43,292 nt of DNA from Promethearchaeota archaeon (GTDB taxonomy: Archaea > Asgardarchaeota > Lokiarchaeia > Sigyniarchaeales > Promethearchaeaceae). A program made the translations under genes and the position numbers. The DNA lies in assembly GCA_004524545.1 (NCBI GenBank), contig SDNX01000010.1:1-43292 (forward strand). The letters run 5' to 3'. Shown one piece after another: positions 17,490 through 24,711 of the stretch. Under the pieces are notes generated by a model. It saw only the letters and a list, made by a program, of their open reading frames with translations. It searched no databases and was not told the DNA's origin. Every line of letters begins with the position of its first letter. Positions within the stretch are counted from its first letter, which is position 1.

Positions 17490-18064
17490 ATGAATTTGTT
17501 AAAAATGCCCAAAATCATATACAAATTATTACTCATTGGTAATCCAGGGTCGGGAAAAACTGGTTTGATAAACGCATACATTCAAGGAACTTATAAAAGG
17601 GAATATATTTCAGGTTTGGGGATTGATTTTACTCTAAAATTGAAAAAATGCCCAATGGTACCTCGGTTACACTGCATATGCATGACTCTATAATTTCATT
17701 TGAAAAATTTCATAAGTATCCAAATTTTTTATTTCAAGCTTTATCAAATACTAGTTTAGTCCTTTTATGCTATGATTTGAATAACTCTGAAGCTTTACAA
17801 AACATTCGTGAATGGATTCAACTGATTAGGTCAACTCCTAAAAGTAAAGGTAATATATGTTTAGTTGGGTGTAAGTCAGATCTTCCACTGAGTGTAGATC
17901 TCACCCTTGCGAAAGATATTACTGAAACCTATAATCTTGAATTTCACGAAATAACCTCCGCCAAGGAAATGAAAAATGTGAATTATTTATTCCAACATTG
18001 CGCTGACTGGTGTTATCGACGAGCAGAAATTAGTCAAATCAATAGTGAAAAAGAAAAGAAATAA
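17490..18064 (+). pseudogene. Ras-like small GTPase, split by a one-base frameshift
   Basis: Two adjoining frames make one Ras-superfamily GTPase of about 191 aa if one base is added to the A6 run at 17643-17648. The first part has the P-loop GNPGSGKT (G1) and GLGIDFTLKLK (switch I region); the second continues with the strand-turn-strand MPNGTSVTLHMHDS, LVLLCYDLNNSEAL, GCKSD (G4, usual NKxD) and EITSAKE (G5). The G3 motif DTAGQ is degenerate (HDSII), so GTP hydrolysis may be changed even if the frame is whole. ATGs at 17490 and 17505 are both possible starts. It may be a true gene with a sequencing error, a decaying gene, or a frameshifted one. It converges with the cPGS-like gene 7 nt downstream. 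Confidence 0.75.
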
Positions 18065-18071
18065 AAGAAAA

Positions 18072-19421
18072 TTACTTCTTCAAGTGTTTTTCAATGAATT
18101 TATCTAGTAAGTCTTCAATTGTAACTGAATCACCAAATTGCTCGATGTCGTAGTAGGTTCGAAAGATTGGCTTGTTTACTTTAACTAATTTCGCTAAGTC
18201 AATTGGGCTGCCGTCAATAATGATGTCTGCATCAATGTTATTCAGTGTAGTTTCCATATCCCGGATTTGCTCGTCATTATATCCCATTGCTGGCACGATT
18301 TCGGTAATCTGAGGAAATTCTTTGAACACTTTAGCCATTGTCCCAACTACGTGTGGTTTAGGATCTACAATTATACAATTATTCTCCTTAGCGGCAACGT
18401 ATCCTGCTCCAGTAGCCATATTACCGTGAGTTAAGGTTGGACCATCCTCCACAACAACTGCACGTTTGCCTTTTACCTCTTCAGGTTTATCAATAGTCAC
18501 AACGGAATTTGTATAAATTCTGACTGCATCAGGATTTAGTTCATCCAAATTCTTCTCGACAAATTTTACATCCTCAGGCTTTGCACTATTCATTTTGTTG
18601 ATTACATAGGCACTAGCGGTTCGAGCGTTTACCTCACCAGGGTGAAACTTATTCTCGTGACCAGGACGCAAAGGATCAACCACAACGAATTGTAGGTCAG
18701 GAATATAGAAGGAAATTTCGTTGTTTCCCCCATCAAACACAATCACATCCGCTTCTTTTTCCGCTTCACGAACTATTTTTTCGTAATCAACTCCACTGTA
18801 AATAACAAGACCTTGCTCAATGTAGGGTTCGTATTCTTCACGTTCTTCTATAGTGCATTTATACTTATCTAAGTCTTCATAAGTTGAAAATCGCATAACT
18901 TCTTGTTCAATTAAATCCCCATATGGCATAGGTTCTCGGATAGCAACTACTTTATATCCTTTTGAAACTAAATACCGATAGGTTGCACGAGATACTTGAG
19001 ATTTACCACATCCGGTTCGTACTGCAACTATGGAAACTACAGGTTTTGTGGATTTAATCATTGAGTGTTTTGGAGAAATCAATCTATAATTTGCCCCAGC
19101 TGCGAGAGCTCGAGAGCCTTTATGCATTAATTCATCATGGGATACATCGGAATAGGCGAAAACGACTTCATCTGCGTTATATTTCTTTATTGTCTCTATT
19201 AATCGATATTCTGGTACCATAGGTATCCCTTTAGGATATTGGGTTCCTGCAAGTTTAGGAGGATACTTTCGTTCCTCTTCCTCAGTCGTCCCAACATTCT
19301 GTTCGCTTGCGTAGGTGAACGCTACAACTTCATAGTCCTCGTTTTTTCGAAAATATGTATTATATAGATGAAAATCGAATCCTAATGCCCCGATAATCAC
19401 GACACGTATCTTTTTACTCAT
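18072..19421 (-). CDS. cpgS: Cyclic 2,3-diphosphoglycerate synthetase-like protein
   Basis: About 449 aa, matching the cyclic 2,3-diphosphoglycerate synthetase (cPGS) family, which forms the intramolecular phosphoanhydride of 2,3-diphosphoglycerate with ATP. Residues 1-120 form a Rossmann-like domain (VVIIGALGFDFHLYNTYFR); a P-loop NTPase domain follows with VRTGCGKSQVSR near residue 131; DVIVFDGGNNE and VVDPLRPGHE are further family blocks. The ATG at 19421 is chosen because GAGGAGTGAT lies 7 nt upstream. cPGS was described in thermophilic methanogens, but homologues are spread wider and their product is often untested, so the exact reaction here is not certain. Confidence 0.8.
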   Translation of the reverse strand: MSKKIRVVIIGALGFDFHLYNTYFRKNEDYEVVAFTYASEQNVGTTEEEERKYPPKLAGTQYPKGIPMVPEYRLIETIKKYNADEVVFAYSDVSHDELMHKGSRALAAGANYRLISPKHSMIKSTKPVVSIVAVRTGCGKSQVSRATYRYLVSKGYKVVAIREPMPYGDLIEQEVMRFSTYEDLDKYKCTIEEREEYEPYIEQGLVIYSGVDYEKIVREAEKEADVIVFDGGNNEISFYIPDLQFVVVDPLRPGHENKFHPGEVNARTASAYVINKMNSAKPEDVKFVEKNLDELNPDAVRIYTNSVVTIDKPEEVKGKRAVVVEDGPTLTHGNMATGAGYVAAKENNCIIVDPKPHVVGTMAKVFKEFPQITEIVPAMGYNDEQIRDMETTLNNIDADIIIDGSPIDLAKLVKVNKPIFRTYYDIEQFGDSVTIEDLLDKFIEKHLKK

Positions 19422-19597
19422 GTTATAATCACTCCTCACTTAAAATTAGAGTTTGGTTAAAGTAGATTAGAAATAGATATAAAATTTATGTTTCGGGTTT
19501 ATTCATGGATGTTAGAGCAGAACCCATAAATTTGGGAGCATTTTTGGAAATTCACTATATTTACCCAGCGAACATTAGCTAAAATATAGGAGATTCT

Positions 19598-19690
19598 ATG
19601 AATTATGTGGAAGAAAGATTAGCTTTATTCCGCATAAGAACAATTAACGGAGCAGAATTGATCTGGGATTTGGTCATTGATCAATCCTAA
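19598..19690 (+). CDS. Possible 30-aa small protein
   Basis: A short frame, MNYVEERLALFRIRTINGAE to a TAA ending one base before the DUF1801 stop codon on the other strand. AGGAGA lies 5 nt before the ATG. Its composition is protein-like, but at this length chance is a real alternative and no family is recognised. Confidence 0.2.
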   Translation: MNYVEERLALFRIRTINGAELIWDLVIDQS

Positions 19691-20023
19691 TTATTTCGAT
19701 ACCAATTGTATGAATTTCACAATTTTTTCTTTATCAATTTCTTCCAAAGAATGGATTTTGATATGTCTCATCGTTTTTCCGGTTCCTTCTAGTAGTTTGA
19801 TCTCCTCTTCAGTCAAGTTTTTTACTTCAAACCCAAGGTTCACTTGTTCCTTGAACGATCCTATATAGATTTTGTGTCCACAATATACAGGGGTCCCCCA
19901 TTTCATTTCTTCGTTAGTATTCGGTAGCGTGTTCAAAATAATCTCCCGTAATTTCCAACAGATTTCTTTTTGGGGAGAAGGTTGTTTCTCAATATAATCT
20001 TCTACTTTCTCATCCATATTCAT
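19691..20023 (-). CDS. DUF1801-family protein
   Basis: About 110 aa from the ATG at 20023. The sequence follows the DUF1801 pattern: an N-terminal helix MDEKVEDYIEKQPSPQKEI, a second helix ending in LNTLPNTNEEMKWGTPVY, a strand pair KIYIGSF, and a C-terminal block of GTGKTMRHIKIHSLEEID. The family is small, cytosolic and of unknown function, common in bacteria. The frame is open upstream to 20113, but the upstream residues do not look like the family. A degenerate second copy lies 1.9 kb away at 21780-21890, on the far side of the membrane protein gene. Confidence 0.75.
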   Translation of the reverse strand: MNMDEKVEDYIEKQPSPQKEICWKLREIILNTLPNTNEEMKWGTPVYCGHKIYIGSFKEQVNLGFEVKNLTEEEIKLLEGTGKTMRHIKIHSLEEIDKEKIVKFIQLVSK

Positions 20024-20266
20024 AAGTTGTAGAATCGAATATAATTGGTTTACGGGCGTCTTATGGTTTTGAATTAAGCAGTGAAGAGAGGAGACAAAAT
20101 ATCTTTTTCTCAAACCCAGCCCATGTTAATGGAATCAGACGCGTACTTGAGTAATGTCTCATGAAAAAAACGAATTTTTAGTGGATTTACGGATCGAACG
20201 GAGAAAACCGCACAGTACTTTAAGAAAAAATGCTAAATTTTAGCGATTAGCTCAGATAAAAGACGA

Positions 20267-21688
20267 TTATTCTTGTTTTTCTTCCTCTTGACTTTCTTCT
20301 TCTTGCATCTCCTTTGCTTTTTGGTTATGTTGTTTTCTATCTTGGAATTTTTTCTTTATTCGGTCTCCTAATGCACTCACTTTATCTTTATGGAATATAT
20401 TTTTTATACGATGCCCCACTGCACTCACTTTATCTCCTGGAAATCTAGTTTTTATTCGACGCCCCACTGCTCCTACTGAATCTCCTAAAACTTTCAATCC
20501 GTGGGAAAAACTATATTTGTTTGTTACAAAATCTCGAAATGTTTCGGAAAATCGTAATAAAATAAAACATATTAAAAAAAGTAACATTGATAGGATTGCC
20601 GATAGTCGGTGTATAGCTAAGGGAATCCCAATATCTATTAATGGTCCATAAGGGCTAGAAAATGGAAGTTGAGGATCGATAAATAGAGATAACAACACCA
20701 AAGAATACCCTAAAGTAATCCCGATGGTCATAATAACTAACGCGAACTCACCAAATATCTTCTTCGAGTATTCTGAGATCAGCACCCGTTGTTGGAAAAA
20801 TACTCGACGCTTCTTGTCTTTACTGTCCAAACGAGTTGTCTCTATGTTGTTAATGATTCGAATTTTAGATTGAATATAGTACAATGCAGTGAATACAAAA
20901 AAAATAATTTCGATGATTAGAGTGGTTTCTCCATTCCCAAAAGATTGGTCTATAGACGTTGATAGATCATAAGCGATGGAAAAATTAAACAAACCCATAA
21001 TAGTGATGAAATTTGTTGAAGTTTTATTAAGAGTTGCAGTCCAACTAAAAATTAAAATCGTCAGTGAACAAATAATTCCTAATACTGCTACAATCATCGC
21101 ATTCACAGTTCCAAAATTCACATACATAACATAACCAGATAAACCAAGAGTTCCAAAGGCAGCTATTCGAATAATCCATCCCATGAAGATGTGATTTTCT
21201 GATTTTCCATATACAAGGATTTTCCCTGAAAGGCTTGTAAATAAATAAACTACTATAAAAAATGTGGATAGGACAGCGATGAAAATCCAGATCAGAATAA
21301 AGAATGACCTTATAATTTGGATAAGCATACTTGTAAAATTCAGATTTAATAGTACCGCAAGAAGAACTCCTCCTAAAATTCCTACATAAATAATGATCCA
21401 TTGAAAAGTATAATTTTTCCAAATAGCAGATAGTAAACTAAAGAGCATCATTGCAACAGCGATAAAAAATCCGATAATAATCAAATTTTCTAACAAATCA
21501 TCTGTCATCCAGGAAATGTTTTGGAAATTAAGAATCAATGCCGTAATGTTAACACCTAAAACCAAAAATAATATAGAACTAAAGGGCAGATTTTTCTTTT
21601 GAAATAAAATACGAAATCCGCTCAAAAATTTGTCATTAATGTAAGATTTTAACGCACGTTCAATATAACTAGGTTCTTTATCGACCAT
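20267..21688 (-). CDS. Polytopic membrane protein with three-fold repeat tail
   Basis: Not a family I recognise. A 473-aa protein with roughly ten hydrophobic helices between residues 30 and 390, a charged loop near residues 275-300 (TTRLDSKDKKRR), and a cytosolic tail of about 85 residues. The tail has three consecutive 16-residue repeats (residues 402-449) and ends in a glutamate/glutamine-rich stretch. Transport or membrane-organising roles are possible but unsupported. It stands alone on the minus strand, divergent from kynureninase, with a DUF1801 gene after it and a DUF1801 relic before it. Confidence 0.65.
   Translation of the reverse strand: MVDKEPSYIERALKSYINDKFLSGFRILFQKKNLPFSSILFLVLGVNITALILNFQNISWMTDDLLENLIIIGFFIAVAMMLFSLLSAIWKNYTFQWIIIYVGILGGVLLAVLLNLNFTSMLIQIIRSFFILIWIFIAVLSTFFIVVYLFTSLSGKILVYGKSENHIFMGWIIRIAAFGTLGLSGYVMYVNFGTVNAMIVAVLGIICSLTILIFSWTATLNKTSTNFITIMGLFNFSIAYDLSTSIDQSFGNGETTLIIEIIFFVFTALYYIQSKIRIINNIETTRLDSKDKKRRVFFQQRVLISEYSKKIFGEFALVIMTIGITLGYSLVLLSLFIDPQLPFSSPYGPLIDIGIPLAIHRLSAILSMLLFLICFILLRFSETFRDFVTNKYSFSHGLKVLGDSVGAVGRRIKTRFPGDKVSAVGHRIKNIFHKDKVSALGDRIKKKFQDRKQHNQKAKEMQEEESQEEEKQE
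20342..20485 (-). repeat. Three tandem 48-bp coding repeats (16 aa each)
   Basis: Within the membrane protein tail the units read GDSVGAVGRRIKTRFP, GDKVSAVGHRIKNIFH and KDKVSALGDRIKKKFQ. The period is exactly 16 codons with no gaps. Each unit would make an amphipathic helix with a conserved core V-x-A-(V/L)-G-x-R-I-K and a basic face. Confidence 0.85.
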
Positions 21689-21779
21689 GCTATTTTATTG
21701 GTACAATTCCTATTAAAATCAATCGTGAAAGTATCATGTTGTACAGTTTTTTTTTAATGGAACTGTGAATAGACCGCTT

Positions 21780-21890
21780 ATCCTTAGGACAAAATACCTA
21801 TTTCATTTCTTCATAAGTATCCGGTAAAGTGTTCTAAATGAAATTGAAAAAACACTTCATTAGAGTATTGAGCAATAAAATCAATACTTT
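21780..21890 (-). pseudogene. Relic of a second DUF1801 gene
   Basis: On the minus strand one frame reads NTLPDTYEEMK, flanked by stop codons, then VFCPKD; another frame just before it gives SIDFIAQYSNEV, which resembles the N-terminal helix of DUF1801 proteins. At DNA level, 21800-21839 matches 19900-19939 in the intact DUF1801 gene at 34 of 40 positions without gaps, by hand alignment. Frame breaks and a short deletion after the EEMK block show that it is not functional. The outer limits are approximate. Confidence 0.55.
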
Positions 21891-21896
21891 TTATTT
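21887..21896 (+). promoter_or_regulatory. TATA-like box before kynureninase
   Basis: CTTTTTATTT, centred about 26 nt before the GTG at 21918. This spacing would place the transcript start at or next to that GTG. Confidence 0.35.
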
Positions 21897-21917
21897 CATA
21901 ACATAGAAGGTTAAAGT

Positions 21918-23210
21918 GTGAAGGAAATACCAAAATTTTCAAAAAGATATGGAGTTAAGATGGATCGTAACGATCCATTGAGCAAATTCCGTAACCAATT
22001 CAATTTAATTCAAAAAACCATCTATATGGATGGAAATTCATTAGGATTAATGCCCAAGAGTTCAGAATTATATATTCAAAGAATAGTAAATGAATGGAAG
22101 ACCATTGGTATTGATGGATGGTTAGAAGGAAAAATCCCATGGTTTTTTTTCGCAGAACATATGGGAAAGAAAATAGCCCCAATTGTAGGAGCGAATCCTT
22201 CAGAAGTTATTATGACAGGGACCACCACGCTCAATCTTCACACTCTAGTAAACACATTCTACCGTCCTGATGATAAGAGAACAAAAATTTTAGCAGATGA
22301 ACTGAATTTTCCGACTGATATTTATGCACTAAAAGGACAAATTCGGATGCATGGATTGGATCCCAATAATGAATTAACTCTTGTTCCAAGCGAAGATGGG
22401 CTTACTCTTAATGAAAGTACAATAATAGAAATGATGCGAGATGATGTAGCAGTTATTATGCTACCATCCGTACTATACAGGAGCGGTCAATTACTGGATA
22501 TGCAAAGATTAACTAAAGCAGCACATGAAAAAGAAATTTTTATAGGATTTGATTGTTCCCATTCAGTAGGGGCTGTTCCCCATGAATTTGATAAATGGGA
22601 GGTAGATTTTGCATTTTGGTGTGGCTACAAATATTTGAATGGAGGACCTGGCGCGCCAGGATTTCTTTATGTGAATGAAAAACATTTTAGAGAAACTACA
22701 AACCTAATAGGATGGTTCGGATACGTCAAAGAGAAGCAATTTGACATGTCTTTAAATTTTGAAAAAGCATCTAATGCTGGGGGATGGCAAATATCCTCCC
22801 CAGGAATTATCGCATCGGGGGGTGTTGAAGGTGGATTGGAGGTAATATTGAATGCCGGTATCCAGCAAATTAGAGAAAAATCCCTAAAATTAACTAATTA
22901 TTTGATTGAACTTGCAGACTATTATCTAAAAGAATCCCCCTACAATGTCCGAATAGGTACCCCAAGAGAACCGGATCGAAGAAGTGGTCACATTGCCTTA
23001 ATCCGAGAGAAAAATGCCTATCAGATCTGTAAAGCTTTAAAAAAACACAATATCATTCCAGATTTCAGACCCCCAAATATAATTCGAATTGCCCCGATTG
23101 CACTGTACAATACCTACCAGGACGTTTGGCATGTAGTTCAAACTATAAGAAAAATCATCGATACTAAAGAATATCTGGAGATTTCTGAAGAACGCACGTT
23201 TATATCTTAG
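21918..23210 (+). CDS. kynU: Kynureninase
   Basis: PLP enzyme cleaving kynurenine to anthranilate and alanine, or 3-hydroxykynurenine to 3-hydroxyanthranilate. The 430-aa length and motifs fit: DPLSKFRNQF, IYMDGNSLGLMPK, the active-site region GFDCSHSVGAVPHEFDKWEVD, the PLP lysine in WCGYKYLNGGPGAPGF, and near the C-terminus RSGHIAL and FRPPNIIRIAPIALYNTYQD. The GTG at 21918 is preferred because the residues before DPL (KRYGVKMD) match the family; an ATG at 21960 with GGAG 5 nt upstream is an alternative. It stands alone, 24 nt before the convergent isocitrate dehydrogenase. A formamidase homologue is at 8018-8632. Either tryptophan breakdown or de novo NAD synthesis could use it. Confidence 0.92.
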   Translation: MKEIPKFSKRYGVKMDRNDPLSKFRNQFNLIQKTIYMDGNSLGLMPKSSELYIQRIVNEWKTIGIDGWLEGKIPWFFFAEHMGKKIAPIVGANPSEVIMTGTTTLNLHTLVNTFYRPDDKRTKILADELNFPTDIYALKGQIRMHGLDPNNELTLVPSEDGLTLNESTIIEMMRDDVAVIMLPSVLYRSGQLLDMQRLTKAAHEKEIFIGFDCSHSVGAVPHEFDKWEVDFAFWCGYKYLNGGPGAPGFLYVNEKHFRETTNLIGWFGYVKEKQFDMSLNFEKASNAGGWQISSPGIIASGGVEGGLEVILNAGIQQIREKSLKLTNYLIELADYYLKESPYNVRIGTPREPDRRSGHIALIREKNAYQICKALKKHNIIPDFRPPNIIRIAPIALYNTYQDVWHVVQTIRKIIDTKEYLEISEERTFIS

Positions 23211-23234
23211 AGAAAAAAAGTAGAAAAAATAGTT

Positions 23235-24446
23235 TTACTGATAGCTTTGGTATTTCTCTTCAAGTTTAGGATCGGTGATCGTGTCCATTATGTACTTGGC
23301 ATAGACGCTTCCTGTCACACCAGTGTCTCTGCCAGTTATCTTCACTTTGCGCTCATATTGTGCACAAATTTCCAACGCCATCTCAAGTTTCTTAGCTTTT
23401 TCAGAATATCCAATGTGATTCAATAGTAACGCAGCAGCTTTGATGATACTAGAAGGATCAGCATATTTTCCTCGACCTTCGGCTATCATCTTGTCTGCTG
23501 TACCATGAATGGCCTCAAACATGGCATAATTCTTCCCAATATTTGCACTACCAGCTGTTCCAACGCCACCCTGGATCTGTCCGGCTTGATCAGTCAAAAT
23601 ATCACCATATAAGTTCGGAGCAATGATGACCCGGAAGTGCTTTTGTCTTGCAGGATCAATGAGTTTCGCAGTCATAATGTCGACATACCAATCATCCCAT
23701 TCAATTTCAGGGTATTCATTTGCAATCCTTGCTGCAATGTTCAAAAACATACCATCGGTAGTTTTTATCACATTTGCTTTTGTAACTATAGAAACCCTGT
23801 TAATGTGATTCTTCTTAGCGTAATCAAAACCTGCTCGAATTATACGCTCTGAGCCTTGTTTAGTAACTGCTGTAAAATCTAGTGATAGATCTTCATTAAC
23901 GATTAAACCTTTACTACCTAAGACATATGCTCCTTCTGTATTCTCCCTAAAAAACATCCAATCAATCCCGAGATGAGGTACTCGCACAGGACGGACGTTT
24001 GCAAATAAATCTAGATACCTACGCATCGCGACATTTGCACTCTCGATATTTGGCCACGGATCTCCCTTACGGGGTGTCATTGTGGGACCTTTTAAAATCA
24101 CATGACACTTCTTAATTTCAGCAAGAACATCATCAGGAATTGCTTTCATCACCTTAACGCGATTCTCAATTGTTAAACCTTCGATATCTCGGAGTTCTAT
24201 TGCTCCAGATTTAATCTCATCTTTTAAAAGAAATTCTAATATAGATTTAGCATTTTTCGTGATTTCGGGACCAATTCCATCACCAGGAACAATTCCCACT
24301 ATGACTTTCTTTAGATTACTAAAATCCATGAAATTAGCTTCTTTTTTCATCAATTCAATCCGATCTAGCTGTTCCATAACTAATTTCGCGATATGTTCAC
24401 GAGCTTTTTGAATTGTCTGATAAATTTCGTATTTCGTATTTTCCAT
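23235..24446 (-). CDS. icd: Isocitrate dehydrogenase (beta-decarboxylating dehydrogenase family)
   Basis: Oxidises isocitrate to 2-oxoglutarate, or carboxylates in reverse. The 403-aa protein has GIVPGDGIGPEI, the substrate helix ESANVAMRRYLDLFANVRPV (serine, asparagine and arginines of the isocitrate site), the metal-site region APNLYGDILTDQAG and AMFEAIHGTADKM. The residues after HGTA (DKM) match neither the usual NADP pattern (PKY) nor the usual NAD pattern (PDI), so the cofactor is unclear. About 45 extra N-terminal residues form a charged helix; an ATG just before DFSNLKK would remove most of it. It follows aclA on the same strand after a 265-nt spacer which contains T-rich stretches and no gene that I can support. 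Confidence 0.88.
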   Translation of the reverse strand: MENTKYEIYQTIQKAREHIAKLVMEQLDRIELMKKEANFMDFSNLKKVIVGIVPGDGIGPEITKNAKSILEFLLKDEIKSGAIELRDIEGLTIENRVKVMKAIPDDVLAEIKKCHVILKGPTMTPRKGDPWPNIESANVAMRRYLDLFANVRPVRVPHLGIDWMFFRENTEGAYVLGSKGLIVNEDLSLDFTAVTKQGSERIIRAGFDYAKKNHINRVSIVTKANVIKTTDGMFLNIAARIANEYPEIEWDDWYVDIMTAKLIDPARQKHFRVIIAPNLYGDILTDQAGQIQGGVGTAGSANIGKNYAMFEAIHGTADKMIAEGRGKYADPSSIIKAAALLLNHIGYSEKAKKLEMALEICAQYERKVKITGRDTGVTGSVYAKYIMDTITDPKLEEKYQSYQ

Positions 24447-24711
24447 TTTAGATGTACCATTCCAAATTCATTTTGGGGGGTATGTGAGTAAATTTTTCAA
24501 CGGTTAAAAATCAAAACATTCTGGGAAATTTGTAGGTAGAGTGAAAAATGTGAATTAGAATAAGTGAAATATATGAAGTGCCATTTTTCCTACCAAAATG
24601 TAGCATATTATGAAGGAAAATATAGAAAATCTGGAAAAATCTGGCAATCAAAACATAATTCGAGAGTTTTTATAATGAAGATAATGAAAGAAAAATAAAA
24701 CAAAATTATTT

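Noticed and set aside
17630-17660. Programmed -1 frameshifting in the GTPase gene
   Set aside because: The run is G AAA AAA T, which could slip, but I see no stable stem or pseudoknot downstream, and a second gene has the same kind of one-base loss, so an error or decay is simpler.
20232-20244. Palindrome GCTAAA-T-TTTAGC
   Set aside because: It is a perfect but very short inverted repeat in A+T-rich DNA behind a gene end; the chance expectation is too high to call it an operator.
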